NCBI GenBank assembly: GCA_963691775.1
Contig: OY829369.1
Location: forward strand, 1,426,001-1,490,000
Reading direction: 5' to 3'
Source: JAZBPO01 sp963691775
Lineage (GTDB): Bacteria > Pseudomonadota > Gammaproteobacteria > Pseudomonadales > Azotimanducaceae
Length of the DNA stretch: 64,000 bases
Numbering within the stretch: position 1 is the stretch's first letter; the number at the start of each line of letters is the position of its first letter. A program made the translations under genes and the position numbers. Shown here in pieces: positions 27,267-36,472 of this stretch. The notes below the pieces were generated by a model. The model did no database searches. It saw nothing but the letters and a program-made list of their open reading frames with translations, and had not been told where the DNA came from.

Positions 27267-27551
27267 ATGGCCGGTGTACGAGGGCCTGCCGCCTCGAACC
27301 TGACCGTGCGTGCGTACATCGACCTCGTCGACTGCACGGGCCGGATTACACGGCCGGACAAGGGCGGCGCGATTTCCGACGCGGCCGCCAGGGCCCTGGA
27401 TGCGATTCGGGGCTCTCCGGATTGGTGGGTCGGATGTGTCGGCCGTATCGAGGAAGTGTTCGCTACCGCGGTCGGCTCGCCACAAGCTATTAAGGAAAGG
27501 GCTGCTGCTCTCGATCTGCGCTCCCTGCGTGGGGCTGGCGCTGCCTGGTAG
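27267..27551 (+). pseudogene. RAYT-type transposase, C-terminal fragment
   Basis: The frame encodes about 94 residues that align with the C-terminal end of the transposase at 35247-36200, sharing LVDCTGR, TRPDK and ALDAIRGSP. The catalytic HUH and tyrosine regions are missing, so it is inactive. It is truncated on its 5' side close to a repeated ACAGCCACGCTAGCG string (27137 and 27247 regions). Confidence 0.7.
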
Positions 27552-27862
27552 GCACGAAAAGCTTCGATTCAAGCACTCCGAAACACTAAGCGCGTCGCTG
27601 CTCCGTTCCCCATCGCTTTTCGAGCCTCGAAATGCCACGCCGCGCTACTCATCAGGCGCATCCGGAACGTTTCAGTCCTTTCGCGGACTACGATGCCACT
27701 GTCCTTGGCTCCACGGAGCCCTCGACCTGGGTGTCCACGGAGCCCCCGTGGAACAAGAGCACTTCGGGCTGTCAGCAGCTGGGCGGATTCGCTCGGCTTG
27801 TCGCAGCGGGAGCGTCCATGTACGTCCACGGAATCTTAACCGTGATCCGAAGGAAGTTTTTG
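27552..27862. repeat. GTCCACGGAG-type repeats and partial IS110 3' region
   Basis: This stretch has no gene. Positions 27749-27832 repeat 517-600 (and the corresponding part of 39655-39961) with a few substitutions, so it is a third, shortened copy of the segment found next to the IS110-type transposase. GTGTCCACGGAG motifs occur just before it, and GTCCACGGAATC at its end. The unit is truncated on its 5' side. Confidence 0.65.
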
Positions 27863-28603
27863 CTACGTCTCGCGGTCGACATGCCTGAACCGCCTCCACG
27901 CAACCTGAACGCCCACAAACATCGCGACCTGGATACCGAGCAACCAAGCGGCGAGAAACACACCTTTGGGGTCTGAGACGCCTTGGTAAGTCAGCCATGC
28001 AACGACTATTAGAGGCCACGCGGCCGCCAATCCGACGGGCCTGAAGCCATCGCCACCTACGAAGCGCGCCGTCGTAATCATCACTGGCCAAGCCAACAGG
28101 AACAGGAACGGGCCCGTAGCGACGAGACCCGCCCAGATCAGACCGGAAACCACAGTGCCTGCAACGAGATCAAAGCGATCCAAGCGCGACGTCACGCCCA
28201 GGACCGGCGGCGCGTCCGCAGGTCTGCTGCGATCGACTGGCAAGTCAGCCCTGCGCCCTAGGAATCTGGCGCTGAGGAAGGACTCGTAGAGGAAGAACGC
28301 GATCACCAATGCTGCGCTCCAGTGCGCCGTATCGACGTAGCGAAACCCACAGTCTCCATCGAACGAGTACCGGGTATAGACAAGCGGAATGGCGATCGCT
28401 AGAGCAGCCGCTGCAGGAATCGCCTTCCATTGCTCGGTTCGTATCGCCCGCACAGCAGTAGCCAGTCCCAACAACGCGAACGCAGCGCCCACGACCGGAT
28501 CAGCGGACGCGAAACTACGGGCGTACTCTGCTCCGTCGAAGCACGCATGGGACGCGATAGGCTGTACCGCGAACCCGCACACGACAGCGCGGATGGCCTT
28601 CAT
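27863..28603 (-). CDS. Multi-pass membrane protein, unknown function
   Basis: Read from the ATG at 28603 (an upstream ATG at 28654 would add 17 unlikely residues). The 246-residue product has about six hydrophobic segments and charged loops, so it is an inner-membrane protein. I recognise no family motif. Conserved-looking points are the Cys-containing N-terminus (HACFDGAEYA) and a SFDGDCGFRYVD loop. It is flanked by repeats on both sides, with no operon partner. Confidence 0.55.
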   Translation of the reverse strand: MKAIRAVVCGFAVQPIASHACFDGAEYARSFASADPVVGAAFALLGLATAVRAIRTEQWKAIPAAAALAIAIPLVYTRYSFDGDCGFRYVDTAHWSAALVIAFFLYESFLSARFLGRRADLPVDRSRPADAPPVLGVTSRLDRFDLVAGTVVSGLIWAGLVATGPFLFLLAWPVMITTARFVGGDGFRPVGLAAAWPLIVVAWLTYQGVSDPKGVFLAAWLLGIQVAMFVGVQVAWRRFRHVDRET

Positions 28604-28948
28604 AGCCTGCGCAGTTCTGGGAAAGCCAACGCACTGGAACTCTTGACAACCCACCTAACTGCGCAACATCGCTTCAACCTGCATCTGCATCCGCCAGACA
28701 CCCACCTTGATAAATCTGTTGCATGAGCGCCTCGCGTCTCTAGCCTCGATAGGGGTCTACAGAATCTCCACCCCCAGACGGGATACCTATGCGTCGAAGG
28801 ACATCCATGGAAAGGAAGTCGCCTAAGAGAACGCAAGCTATCAGCTACAGCATAGATATCTGCGTCGGAGGACGCTCTTCCGGAGTGCTGTCCAAGAGCC
28901 CTTATAGCCGACGCGGGATACTCGGTCTGCTGGCGCGGTACGAGCAAG

Positions 28949-29110
28949 CTAGATCGTCGTATCGAGCCCTGGCAGGAACCCGGAAGCTGCTTCGATGGGG
29001 CGGATCGCAATCAGCTCGATGCGCTCGCCGATACGGATCACCTCGAGCTTCTGACTCGGCTTCAGGTCGAGCGCTCGCCTGACGTCAGCCGGAATGACGA
29101 CCTAGTCTTT
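28949..29110 (-). pseudogene. SpoVT/AbrB-type antitoxin remnant
   Basis: Reading 29101 down to the TAG at 28949 gives VVIPADVRRALDLKPSQK and then a strand-rich half with IGERIELIAIRP, a typical AbrB/MazE-like antitoxin domain, followed by a GFLPGLDTTI tail. Directly before VVIP an in-frame TAG (29102-29104) stands where the family has a residue such as Gln, and no start codon remains upstream. No partner toxin gene is visible. It is a decayed antitoxin. Confidence 0.65.
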
Positions 29111-29111
29111 C

Positions 29112-29463
29112 AGGAGATTTGGGATTCGCCGGACACCCAGCTAGATAGATCAATCGAATCAACGCCTCGCACCTCTGGTCCGGATAGGTGTCCAAGAGAT
29201 TTCGCCCGGATGGGTGTCCAAGAGATTCACACCACGTTGCAACTCTGACCCGGATGGGTGTCCAAGAGATTCAAGAGCACAAATGGGGCGATACACGGCC
29301 GCCGTGCCCCTTTCTATCTGCTTCGCCAGCAGCGCGCCTGCGAGGGGCACAATCGGGCGATCGTTCGAGTAAATTCCAACGACCCTGGACGTCGGTTTGA
29401 TCTCCTGGTTCAGCCGCTCCTGCGACCTCGTCGACACCCGCTGCCGGAGCCGCCAAACCGCTT
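29112..29463. repeat. Cluster of GGTGTCCAAGAGATT repeats
   Basis: Three closely spaced copies of GGTGTCCAAGAGATT lie near 29188, 29214 and 29256, two of them preceded by CCCGGATG, and a GGACACCCA copy in the other sense lies near 29135. They belong to the same dispersed family seen at 36 kb and 38 kb. No gene lies in this gap before the sulfotransferase at 29464. Confidence 0.7.
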
Positions 29464-30255
29464 ATGATCAATGCCATGACCGAAGCATCATGCGACTCTG
29501 ATCTCGAAGCACGTAGCACGCTGCGTATCGCGATGTGGTCGCCCCCCAGGGCGCGCTCCACCATGACCATGCGCGTGTTCGAGGCGCTCGGCTGCGCCGT
29601 TTACGACGAGCCCTTCTACCCTTACTGGCTGCAGGCCACACAGCGCACGCAGGACCCGGGCTATGCGGAGACGATGGCCGTGCACGAGACAGACTGGCGC
29701 CGCGTGGTCGACACGCTGCTTGGCCCGATCCCGGACGGGAAGGCCGTCTGGTACCAGAAGCACATGGCGATCCACATGCTCGACGAGGTCGATCTAGACT
29801 GGATGCGCGGGGTCAGGAACTGCTTCTTGATCCGCGACCCGGCCGAGGTCATCACGTCGATGTCGGAGTTCCGCGGCCTCGAACACGACGTCGAAGAGGG
29901 CGCACGACTCGTCGGCATTCCGCAGCTCGAGCGAATCTTCGGCCGCGCCTGCGAGCTCGAGGGCGGCACGCCCTTGGTCATTGACGCGAACGATCTTCTG
30001 GCAAATCCGGAGCGTGTTCTAACCGGCTTCTGCGCGGCTGTCGGTCTGCCCTACGAGGCGGGCCAGGAGATTAGCTGGGCACCGGGGCGGCACGCGTCGG
30101 ACGGCGCCTGGGCTGATGCCTGGTACCAGAAGGTCTACCGCACGACACGGCTCGAACCCTATCGGCATCGTGAGCCCGTAGTGCCACCCGAGCTGCAGCC
30201 CGTTGTGGACCGCTGTCGGCCGACCTACGAGCGGATCGCGGCACACCGGCTATGA
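29464..30255 (+). CDS. Sulfotransferase family protein
   Basis: The 263-residue protein shows the PAPS-binding signatures of the sulfotransferase family: an N-terminal loop WSPPRARST (residues 25-33) in the 5'-phosphosulfate-binding position and FLIRDPAEVITSM (residues 121-133) in the 3'-phosphate-binding position. Family members transfer sulfate from PAPS to alcohols or amines in small molecules or glycans; the substrate cannot be deduced here. A second ATG at 29476 is an equally possible start. It stands alone, between a repeat cluster and a non-coding gap. Confidence 0.75.
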   Translation: MINAMTEASCDSDLEARSTLRIAMWSPPRARSTMTMRVFEALGCAVYDEPFYPYWLQATQRTQDPGYAETMAVHETDWRRVVDTLLGPIPDGKAVWYQKHMAIHMLDEVDLDWMRGVRNCFLIRDPAEVITSMSEFRGLEHDVEEGARLVGIPQLERIFGRACELEGGTPLVIDANDLLANPERVLTGFCAAVGLPYEAGQEISWAPGRHASDGAWADAWYQKVYRTTRLEPYRHREPVVPPELQPVVDRCRPTYERIAAHRL

Positions 30256-30601
30256 GCAACGCCAGTCGGAGCTGGAGTGCCTGTCGAGCGCGCTCACCCT
30301 GAATCCTGCAACGCTGGCTTCGACGCGCCGCGCGGCCAGCCCTCCGATGGATAGAAAAGCAAGACACCTTCAACACGCGCCGTAGGTGGCTTGAGGATTC
30401 GTTGTACGCCCACCTCCCTGACGTGCTCGGCTTCGAAGCAGCGGCTAACCTTTATCGAGGCTTTAGGGGGAAGCAGCTCCGTGGGTGTCCTGGACTTCTC
30501 CCGGATTTCCCTGCGCTTCAACGCCGACGATCGCTGACACACCAACCAGGGCAACGCCCCCCGGACACGCGGTTAGGCCGCAAAGCGTCAGCGCCAGCAG
30601 T
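30256..30601. other. Gap without a supported gene
   Basis: I see no convincing gene. A reverse-strand frame (30463-30675) contains a lipobox-like LTLCGLTAC stretch, but it overlaps the neighbouring DUF1254-type gene and lacks a plausible start. One GGTGTCC motif occurs near 30486. Confidence 0.5.
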
Positions 30602-31150
30602 TCAGTGCGCCGCTTCGGCTTTCGCAGCGCCAGTGCAGCTGCTGCTGTCCAGAGCGGAGCGCGACTCCGAGTCATCCCCGATTCCGGAGGCTCGGAGCAG
30701 CATGACGCCTCGCAGCGTAGGTGACTGGATCACCATGCCAGGGTAGTCATCAGGCGCTGCATCCGGCCCGATGATCGTCGCCTCCACCACCGCACCTACC
30801 CTGAAGCGTTGGTCCCGCTGATTCGTGATGCTGGCGAAGTTGTCGGTGTTCATCTGATAGAACTGCATCGACCAGTATCTATGCGGAGCGGGCGCGGTTA
30901 CGGATACCGGCCCTTCCTTCAGGTTGTAGGCACAGATCCCGTAGAGCAGATCCGGGCTGGGTCGAACCACGCCGCGCGACGTCTCGTCCGGCTTCGCGTT
31001 GACCAACAGTGAGTTGAAACCGACCGCTTCGGCGACGCCGCTGTGGAGGCGCTCCATGACGAGATGCGGCACCAGCAGCGCAAGAAGGAACTGTCCCAGC
31101 CATCCGCAGACCAGGATTCCTGCAATCCATCGCAGCCAGATCATGCGCAC
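30602..31150 (-). CDS. DUF1254-type membrane protein
   Basis: The 182-residue protein has an N-terminal membrane helix (about 5-27) and a domain with the family features RPSPDLLYGICAYNL and RYWSMQFYQMNTDNFA, as in DUF1254 proteins. Its ATG overlaps the end of the DUF1214 gene by 10 bp, so the two are co-translated. The C-terminal 35 residues (SRSALDSSSCTG) look less conserved. The two domains are often joined in one protein; here they are split. Molecular function is unknown. Confidence 0.75.
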   Translation of the reverse strand: MRMIWLRWIAGILVCGWLGQFLLALLVPHLVMERLHSGVAEAVGFNSLLVNAKPDETSRGVVRPSPDLLYGICAYNLKEGPVSVTAPAPHRYWSMQFYQMNTDNFASITNQRDQRFRVGAVVEATIIGPDAAPDDYPGMVIQSPTLRGVMLLRASGIGDDSESRSALDSSSCTGAAKAEAAH

Positions 31151-31755
31151 CCCACCAGGCTCACCTCTGGCAGCGGCGCAGCTTCAGGGCGACTGAGGTA
31201 TTCATCGCCCGGCGTATAGAGCCGGAACAGAAGGTCGAATTCACTTTTCCCGTCCCGGTCAGCACCCTGCGCGCCCGAAGGACCGATCGGCAACCAATCG
31301 CCGTCCGCTGGCGCGGCGCTGATGTTTATCACCCATTCTCCAGCCTCGTCCCGCGTAACGTTCTCGTTATTGAACGAGTAGCGCTTCTCCGAATTCGGAA
31401 TCAGATAAAAATCCCAGCCATATGCAGTAATGCTCCACCAGTCCGCGTCGTACCGGCCGCCGACGATCCTGTAGTCGCAGTTCAGTGCCAGAGGCTCACC
31501 ATCCACGGAGGACAGCACGTAGTAGATCGAGTCATCTCGCGTCGAAGCCAACAGGCCGCCGATGGAAACGGCCGCCCTCAACATGACGCCCGCGTCCTTC
31601 GACCCGATACTCGCGTTGGTGTGCCAGTCGCCATTGCTGATCGAGTTCTCCCAGACGTCTTTCCTGATCGAACCCAGAAGGAAGAGCCCCGACAAGATCA
31701 GCACGGCAATGATCGCCAGCGTAATGCGTAGAAATCTCAAGTTATATGCGCCCAA
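31141..31755 (-). CDS. DUF1214-type membrane protein
   Basis: The 204-residue protein has one N-terminal membrane helix (about 8-28) and a C-terminal region with DUF1214 features: WWSITAYGWDFYLIPN, GEWVINISAAP and FDLLFRLYTP. It is the first gene of a two-gene unit with the DUF1254 protein. Family members are exported or membrane-bound and of unknown biochemical role. Upstream, 31756-31923 carries only a short spacer. Confidence 0.75.
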   Translation of the reverse strand: MGAYNLRFLRITLAIIAVLILSGLFLLGSIRKDVWENSISNGDWHTNASIGSKDAGVMLRAAVSIGGLLASTRDDSIYYVLSSVDGEPLALNCDYRIVGGRYDADWWSITAYGWDFYLIPNSEKRYSFNNENVTRDEAGEWVINISAAPADGDWLPIGPSGAQGADRDGKSEFDLLFRLYTPGDEYLSRPEAAPLPEVSLVGCA

Positions 31756-31923
31756 TAATCACGTGGCACCATTTGTAAAAGCCCGATGGGCAAAGGGTCC
31801 GAAGAGCCCCTTGGGCCAGCTCGTGTTTCTTGTAGGTATCGTTACGGATAACAAGAATTTCAGCGCTTGGAACAGGCTGGACAGTCGCCGAAGAGGCGAC
31901 TGCCCGGCCGTAGACCCAGTCGC

Positions 31924-32790
31924 TTAGTGCTGATAAGCCAGGGTGCTGACTCTGGATTTCTTGACCTGCAGCTTGCTCAAGGAACCATTCTTCAGGAACG
32001 CGTCGAAGAACGCTGCGTGATAGTAATTCATCTGATTATGGAACCGGCCAGAGAGAACGCCGTCGGTCCAGGCCATGTGTCCGGCGCGGTCGAAGATCTG
32101 GCCATACTTTGACGGCCAGGTCTGTGCGTAGGTCCCGCCCGGCTGCGAGAGCTCTGAAGTGATCGGGTTGTCCAGCGTGCCGCCCTGGTAGAGCGTAGCC
32201 GTCCCGGTCATGTCGCCGACCCGGTTCTGCACCATGTAGGGCCTGTGCCAGGGCGAAAGCGCTGCTACAGCCACTACCTCGGCTCGCTTCCAGCTTGCCC
32301 AGGCACCGGCGATGCCCATGCACGTATAGCCTCCCATCGAGTGGCCCATGCACCCGATCCGGGAGAAGTCCTCGACGTACTGCGCGTATGTACTCGACGG
32401 CAGGGCATCCAGGACTGCGTGTATGTCGTCTCGACGATTACTGTTCGTTTCCTCGTCCCAATTCTCCGGTGCCATCCACGACACATCCGGGGTCGTGCTG
32501 CCGGACAGACAGTCCGCATGCTTAGGGGCAACAACAATGTATCCGGCATCCGCCAAGCGGCTCTGAATACCATCGGTGTTGCCAGGACACCCCCCCATGC
32601 CATGAGAGAAAACAATCAACGGATAGCTCTGATTGCCCCCCCGACGAATCTCGACCTCGACCCCGCCGATGGTTGCAGTAGTGAGAATATCTGCGAGCGC
32701 CGACTTCATCGGAACCAGCACGAACAGCGCGGCCAGCAGACACTTCTTCGTCAATTCGGCGCCATCATGGAACTTCGACTTGAAACGCAT
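31924..32790 (-). CDS. Exported alpha/beta hydrolase
   Basis: Start at the ATG at 32790, which follows GAGAAGGGAT; an in-frame start 14 codons earlier gives an implausible N-terminus. The 288-residue product has a signal peptide (about 1-34, ending ALA) and an alpha/beta-hydrolase fold close to platelet-activating-factor acetylhydrolase/dienelactone-hydrolase relatives: oxyanion region IVFSHGMGG and nucleophile elbow GHSMGG. An acidic residue and a late His (RAGHMAW) can complete the triad. It is probably a periplasmic lipase or esterase of unknown substrate. A LysR gene lies upstream on the same strand. Confidence 0.75.
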   Translation of the reverse strand: MRFKSKFHDGAELTKKCLLAALFVLVPMKSALADILTTATIGGVEVEIRRGGNQSYPLIVFSHGMGGCPGNTDGIQSRLADAGYIVVAPKHADCLSGSTTPDVSWMAPENWDEETNSNRRDDIHAVLDALPSSTYAQYVEDFSRIGCMGHSMGGYTCMGIAGAWASWKRAEVVAVAALSPWHRPYMVQNRVGDMTGTATLYQGGTLDNPITSELSQPGGTYAQTWPSKYGQIFDRAGHMAWTDGVLSGRFHNQMNYYHAAFFDAFLKNGSLSKLQVKKSRVSTLAYQH

Positions 32791-32917
32791 ATCCCTTCTC
32801 CCCCGCCCCCTTTTTTTTAAGCGCCCGAGCAAGCTGCCACAGGCCGGAAGGGTGAAGAAGCGCGCTCAGGGCAACACAGTGCTACATGGATGCAGCAGTC
32901 GCGTCCGAGCGGCGAGG

Positions 32918-33799
32918 TTATTGCGGCTGCTGTTCGATGATGAAATCCACGAAGGCTCTGACCTTGGCGGGAATGTGCCGGGAAGTCGTCACGGCGTAGA
33001 CCTCCCAGGGCTGCAGGGTCCACTCGGCCAACACCCGCTGTAACTCACCTCGTTTCACCGGCCCCCGCGCGAGCCAGTTATGCCAGACCGAAATCCCCAT
33101 ATGCTGAAGGCTCAGCTCTTGAAGCGCCTGGAAGCTGGCCACACGCACCTTTCCGCGGGGCGCCACGGTTTCCCGATTGCCGCTTGGTGTGTGGACGAGG
33201 TGCCACTCCGGGATGTGCAGATGGGTGAGCCCTTCATGGCCGCTCAGCTCCGCGGGGGTCAGAGGCTCACCGCGCTCCTGAACGTATCGAGCTGACGCAT
33301 AGAGACCGAGGTGTTCCAGCTTCAGAACGGAACGGGCCACAAGATCTTCCTGCGTGACAGGCCCCATGACGAAAGCGACATCGACATCTTCTTCCAGGGG
33401 GCTGGGAGCGTCCGAAATGATGTCCAGGTCTACTTCGATATCCGGATAACGCAGGCTGAAAGCCGGCAGCACAGGAATGATCCAATGACTCGCGGGTACG
33501 CTGTTGGACACGACGCGAAGCTTGCCCGCCGGCAGCGCCCTGAGGTTCGCCAATTGCTCCCTGGCGAGCCTCGCGTCTTCCATGATCCGCTCGCAGTCCG
33601 CGAAGTACGAGCGCCCGGCATCCGTAAGGACAACGCGGCGGGTACTGCGGTCGAAAAGCCGCAACCCCACTTCACTTTCAAGATCCGCGATGCGCCGGGA
33701 GACGGTCGAATTGGTAATGCCCAGATTCTCCGCTGCCCTGCGGAAGCTCTTTTCCCGCGCCACTTCCACGAAGATCTGCATGTTCCGGAAAACGTCCAT
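32918..33799 (-). CDS. LysR-family transcriptional regulator
   Basis: Full-length LysR protein (293 residues): N-terminal winged helix-turn-helix (SFRRAAENLGITNSTVSRRI, about 18-37) and a C-terminal co-inducer-binding domain beginning near residue 92. An IS3-family element has inserted 20 bp upstream of its start codon, which probably removed or replaced its native promoter. A 55-codon copy of its 5' end with an uninterrupted upstream region survives at 38842-39008. The adjacent hydrolase gene is in the same direction and could be a target or a passenger. Confidence 0.85.
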   Translation of the reverse strand: MDVFRNMQIFVEVAREKSFRRAAENLGITNSTVSRRIADLESEVGLRLFDRSTRRVVLTDAGRSYFADCERIMEDARLAREQLANLRALPAGKLRVVSNSVPASHWIIPVLPAFSLRYPDIEVDLDIISDAPSPLEEDVDVAFVMGPVTQEDLVARSVLKLEHLGLYASARYVQERGEPLTPAELSGHEGLTHLHIPEWHLVHTPSGNRETVAPRGKVRVASFQALQELSLQHMGISVWHNWLARGPVKRGELQRVLAEWTLQPWEVYAVTTSRHIPAKVRAFVDFIIEQQPQ

Positions 33800-33851
33800 T
33801 GGGCTTTCCCTACCGATCGCGCTGACCTGCCTGATTTCTTCGGACCACCGA

Positions 33852-34703
33852 TCAGTTGAGGATGGCGCCCTCTGATGCTGCCTTCGGCAGCTGTTCGATG
33901 TACTCCCACGGCGTCAGGTAGCCGAGGCTCGAATGCGGTCGCTCTCGATTGTAGTCCTGACGCCACGTCTCGATGATGACCTTGGCTTCCGCACGAGATC
34001 TGAACCACTCCAGATTCAGGCACTCGTCCCGAAGTTTGCCGTTGAAGCTCTCGTCCGCACCGTTCTGCCACGGCTTGCCCGGCTCGATGAACGCCGTGTC
34101 GATCTCGTTCTTCGCCAGCCATTTCCCCACGGCCTTCGAGACGAACTCCGGACCGTTGTCTGAACGAATGTACTTCGGTGCACCATGCAGACTCACCAAC
34201 CGACTGAGCTCCGTCACGATCTTCCCCGACCGTATCCGGCCGTCGACGAGAATCGACAGGCACTCTCGCGTGTACTCGTCGATCACCGTCATGCACTTCA
34301 GCTGCTGACCGTTCGCTGCACGATCGAATACGAAGTCGTACGCCCAGACCTGGTTCCGACTCGTCGTCGGCAACGGACGCGGCCTGCGCGTAGCAACGCG
34401 CCTGCGCTTCCGTTTCTTCGGCACCTGCAGCGCCGCCTTGTTCCAGAGCCTCCAGGCGCGATCTGGACTCATGAAGATCCCCTGACGCTGCAGCAGGATC
34501 CGAATGCGCCGATAGCCGAACCTCGGATGCTTCTGAGCCAAGTCCTTCATGGCGGCCAGCGGCTCCCGATCCTTGGCGTCGAGCACAGACTCGTAGCTGA
34601 GCGTCGAGCGCGCGACCCGTGCCAGAGAGCAGGCGCGTCGAAGCGAAGTCCCGCGGCCCGCGATGTAGCGCGCCACGTCTCGTCGCGCGGACGCGCTCAC
34701 CAC
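33852..34703 (-). CDS. IS3-family transposase OrfB (DDE integrase core)
   Basis: OrfB has the HTH_21 region (KHPRFGYRRI) and the rve integrase core with the DDE residues in WAYDFVFD, SDNGPEF and DESFNGKLRDE. Its frame opens with GTG at 34703, but it is normally made as an OrfAB fusion through a -1 shift on the A6G run at the end of OrfA. The gene is full length (283 residues) with no stops, so the element could be active. Confidence 0.9.
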   Translation of the reverse strand: MVSASARRDVARYIAGRGTSLRRACSLARVARSTLSYESVLDAKDREPLAAMKDLAQKHPRFGYRRIRILLQRQGIFMSPDRAWRLWNKAALQVPKKRKRRRVATRRPRPLPTTSRNQVWAYDFVFDRAANGQQLKCMTVIDEYTRECLSILVDGRIRSGKIVTELSRLVSLHGAPKYIRSDNGPEFVSKAVGKWLAKNEIDTAFIEPGKPWQNGADESFNGKLRDECLNLEWFRSRAEAKVIIETWRQDYNRERPHSSLGYLTPWEYIEQLPKAASEGAILN

Positions 34704-34960
34704 TTTTTTGCGTTCACCTCCTTCATGATCTCGATTTCGAGATCTCGCTCGGCCAGCAGCTTCTTCAGCCGGGTGTTCTCCTTCTCGATCGCGCGGAGGT
34801 GACGAACGTCGTTCACCTCAAGTTCGCCGTAGCGCTTTCGCCACGTATAGATGCTCTGCTCGCTAACAGCGTGTGCCTTGGCTGCAGCGGCAACAGACGT
34901 CTGATCGGCTTCGCGCAGGATGCGCACCATCTGGTCTTCGGTGAATCGGCTCTTCTTCAT
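34697..34960 (-). CDS. IS3-family transposase OrfA
   Basis: The 87-residue OrfA carries the helix-turn-helix typical of the IS407-like branch (FTEDQMVRILREAD, then SEQSIYTWRKRYG) and a leucine-zipper-like region (residues 60-83) ending in AKKW. Its last codons contain AAAAAAG, the programmed frameshift site joining it to OrfB. Both reading frames overlap by 7 bp. Confidence 0.9.
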   Translation of the reverse strand: MKKSRFTEDQMVRILREADQTSVAAAAKAHAVSEQSIYTWRKRYGELEVNDVRHLRAIEKENTRLKKLLAERDLEIEIMKEVNAKKW

Positions 34961-35028
34961 GGCTCCTCCTTGCGGGAGCCATCCTCTCAGGCTTCAGCTG
35001 GTCCGAGAAACGACAGGCAGGTCAGCGC

Positions 35029-35246
35029 CACTCAGTATAGGGTTGGAACCTGCTCCGCGATCGAGTCCCCATGCAGGGGCGAGATCGACGCAAGACCTCT
35101 GGACACCTGCCGGATAAGCAGTTTCCTACGCCGTGGTCTCCCAAGAGCTGGTCGGAACATGGACACCCCTACTGCCGACAGCTTCCTACGAGCCCGCGAA
35201 AGCCTGGCCGCGGCCGAGCGGCCTCGCGCAGCAGCATCATCTGCGC
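35029..35246. repeat. Old LysR upstream region and GGACACC repeats
   Basis: 35029-35095 continues the region that lay upstream of the LysR gene before the IS3 insertion; it matches about 39031-39097. After it comes a repeat starting GGACACCTGCCGGATAAG and containing CAGTTTCCTACGCC, which resembles 39117-39150 and 43331-43365. A second GGACACCCC lies near 35160. No gene. Confidence 0.65.
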
Positions 35247-36200
35247 ATGGGTCATCCGCGCAAGTTCATCTTCGATCCTTAGGAGCCGGGCTTCTATCAC
35301 TGCATCAGCCGCTGCGTTCGTCGCGCCTGGCGGCTATGCGGCGAAGACCCACTCTCGGGACGAAACTTCGACCACCGGCGCGCCTGGATCGAACACCGCC
35401 TGATCTCGCTCGCAGACAGCTTCGCCGTCGGGCTCTTCGCGTGGGCAGTCATGAGCAACCACACCCATGTCGTGCTTCGAATCGACCCGAAGCTGCCCCA
35501 GCTCTGGACAGATGAGGAAGTGGCCCGCCGTTGGGCGCGACTCAGTCGTCGACTCGAAGACGTCGACCCTGCGCACGTCGAGAGGCGCGTACGTCAGCTG
35601 TGCACGCAACCGCATCGCATTGCAGAGCTCCGCACCCGGCTCGGAAGCCTCAGCTGGTTCATGCGATTCCTGAACGAATGCATCGCGCGAGAAGCGAATG
35701 CGGAAGACCACTGCACAGGGAGATTTTGGGAGGGGCGTTTCAGATGTCAGGCGCTGCTCGACGAAGCAGCGGTCACCGCCCGCATGGCGTACGTGGACCT
35801 GAACCCGATCCGAGCAGGTATTGCGGACGACCTGACGGACTCTGACTTCACCACCATCCAGCGACGACTCAGCGACCTGCGTGCAGATCCTGACTTAGCC
35901 GACGCGCCCATTGAAGTCTGTGCTGGCGTTCGAGGCGGAGTTGCGCCGGGACTAAGCGTTGGAAATTACATCGAGCTTGTAGATTGCACCGGCCGGCTGA
36001 CGCGACCGGACAAACGAGGAGCGATCTCGGTCAGTTCAGTTAAGGCCCTTGATGCGATTCGCGGTTCGCCTTCCTGGTGGGCCGTCTGCACACAGCAGAT
36101 CGAGTGGGCGTTCGGTACAACCGTAGGCACGCCCATCACCCTCAAGCGACACGCCCAGGCGACTGGGCGGAGGTTCCTGCGCGGCTGCAGTCTGGGATAG
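35247..36200 (+). pseudogene. RAYT-type transposase with early stop codon
   Basis: The frame from ATG 35247 reads MGHPRKFIFDP, then TAG (35280-35282), then continues intact as EPGFYHC to 36200. The sister copy at 38009 has GAG at this place, so this is a point nonsense mutation. Downstream it has HUH-like SNHTHVV and the tyrosine-containing AYVDLNPIRAG of Y1 REP-associated transposases, plus a C-terminal extension (TGRLTRPDK, ALDAIRGSP). A restart at the ATG at 35451 would omit the conserved beginning. GGTGTCC repeats and two other fragments of the family lie nearby, as expected for a REP-linked transposase lineage that is decaying. Confidence 0.75.
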
Positions 36201-36472
36201 CGCCTCGCGCTTGTTCTGCTTCCTTCGCGGGACTCCGTGAAGTCACTCCTACGTAGTGCCCCGCCACTTCTAGCGCCAAGACCCTCTAGATTCGAATCAG
36301 CTCGCTGTGTGCGCGATGGCTTTCATTTGAGCGTTCGGCGGGGTGGGTGTCCGAACTGTTCCGCGCCGGGAGGCTGTCCACGAAGCCCTCCTCGGGGTGG
36401 GTGTCCAAGGGGTACGTCCTCGGCCAGCGTCGGCCTTGATTGAGATGTCCGCGAGATCAGGGGCTAACCCGG
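36201..36472. repeat. GGTGTCC/GCTGTCC repeats
   Basis: Motifs GGGGTGGGTGTCC occur near 36340 and 36399, with GGAGGCTGTCCACG between them. They belong to the dispersed family that surrounds gene fragments in this region. No gene. Confidence 0.6.

Larger units (their letters stand above)
33823..35024 (-). mobile_element. IS3-family (IS407-like) insertion sequence
   Basis: A 1202-bp element. Its ends TGACCTGCCTG and CAGGCAGGTCA form imperfect terminal inverted repeats (33823-33846 with 35000-35024). A GCGC target duplication flanks it (33819-33822 and 35025-35028). It encodes OrfA and OrfB overlapping at an A6G slippery run (34709-34703). A paralogous uninterrupted site near 39030 shows GCGC once, confirming the boundaries. 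Confidence 0.9.

Noticed and set aside
32811..32820. Run of eight T as a terminator
   Set aside because: No adjacent stem-loop is seen, and its orientation places it upstream of the hydrolase gene.
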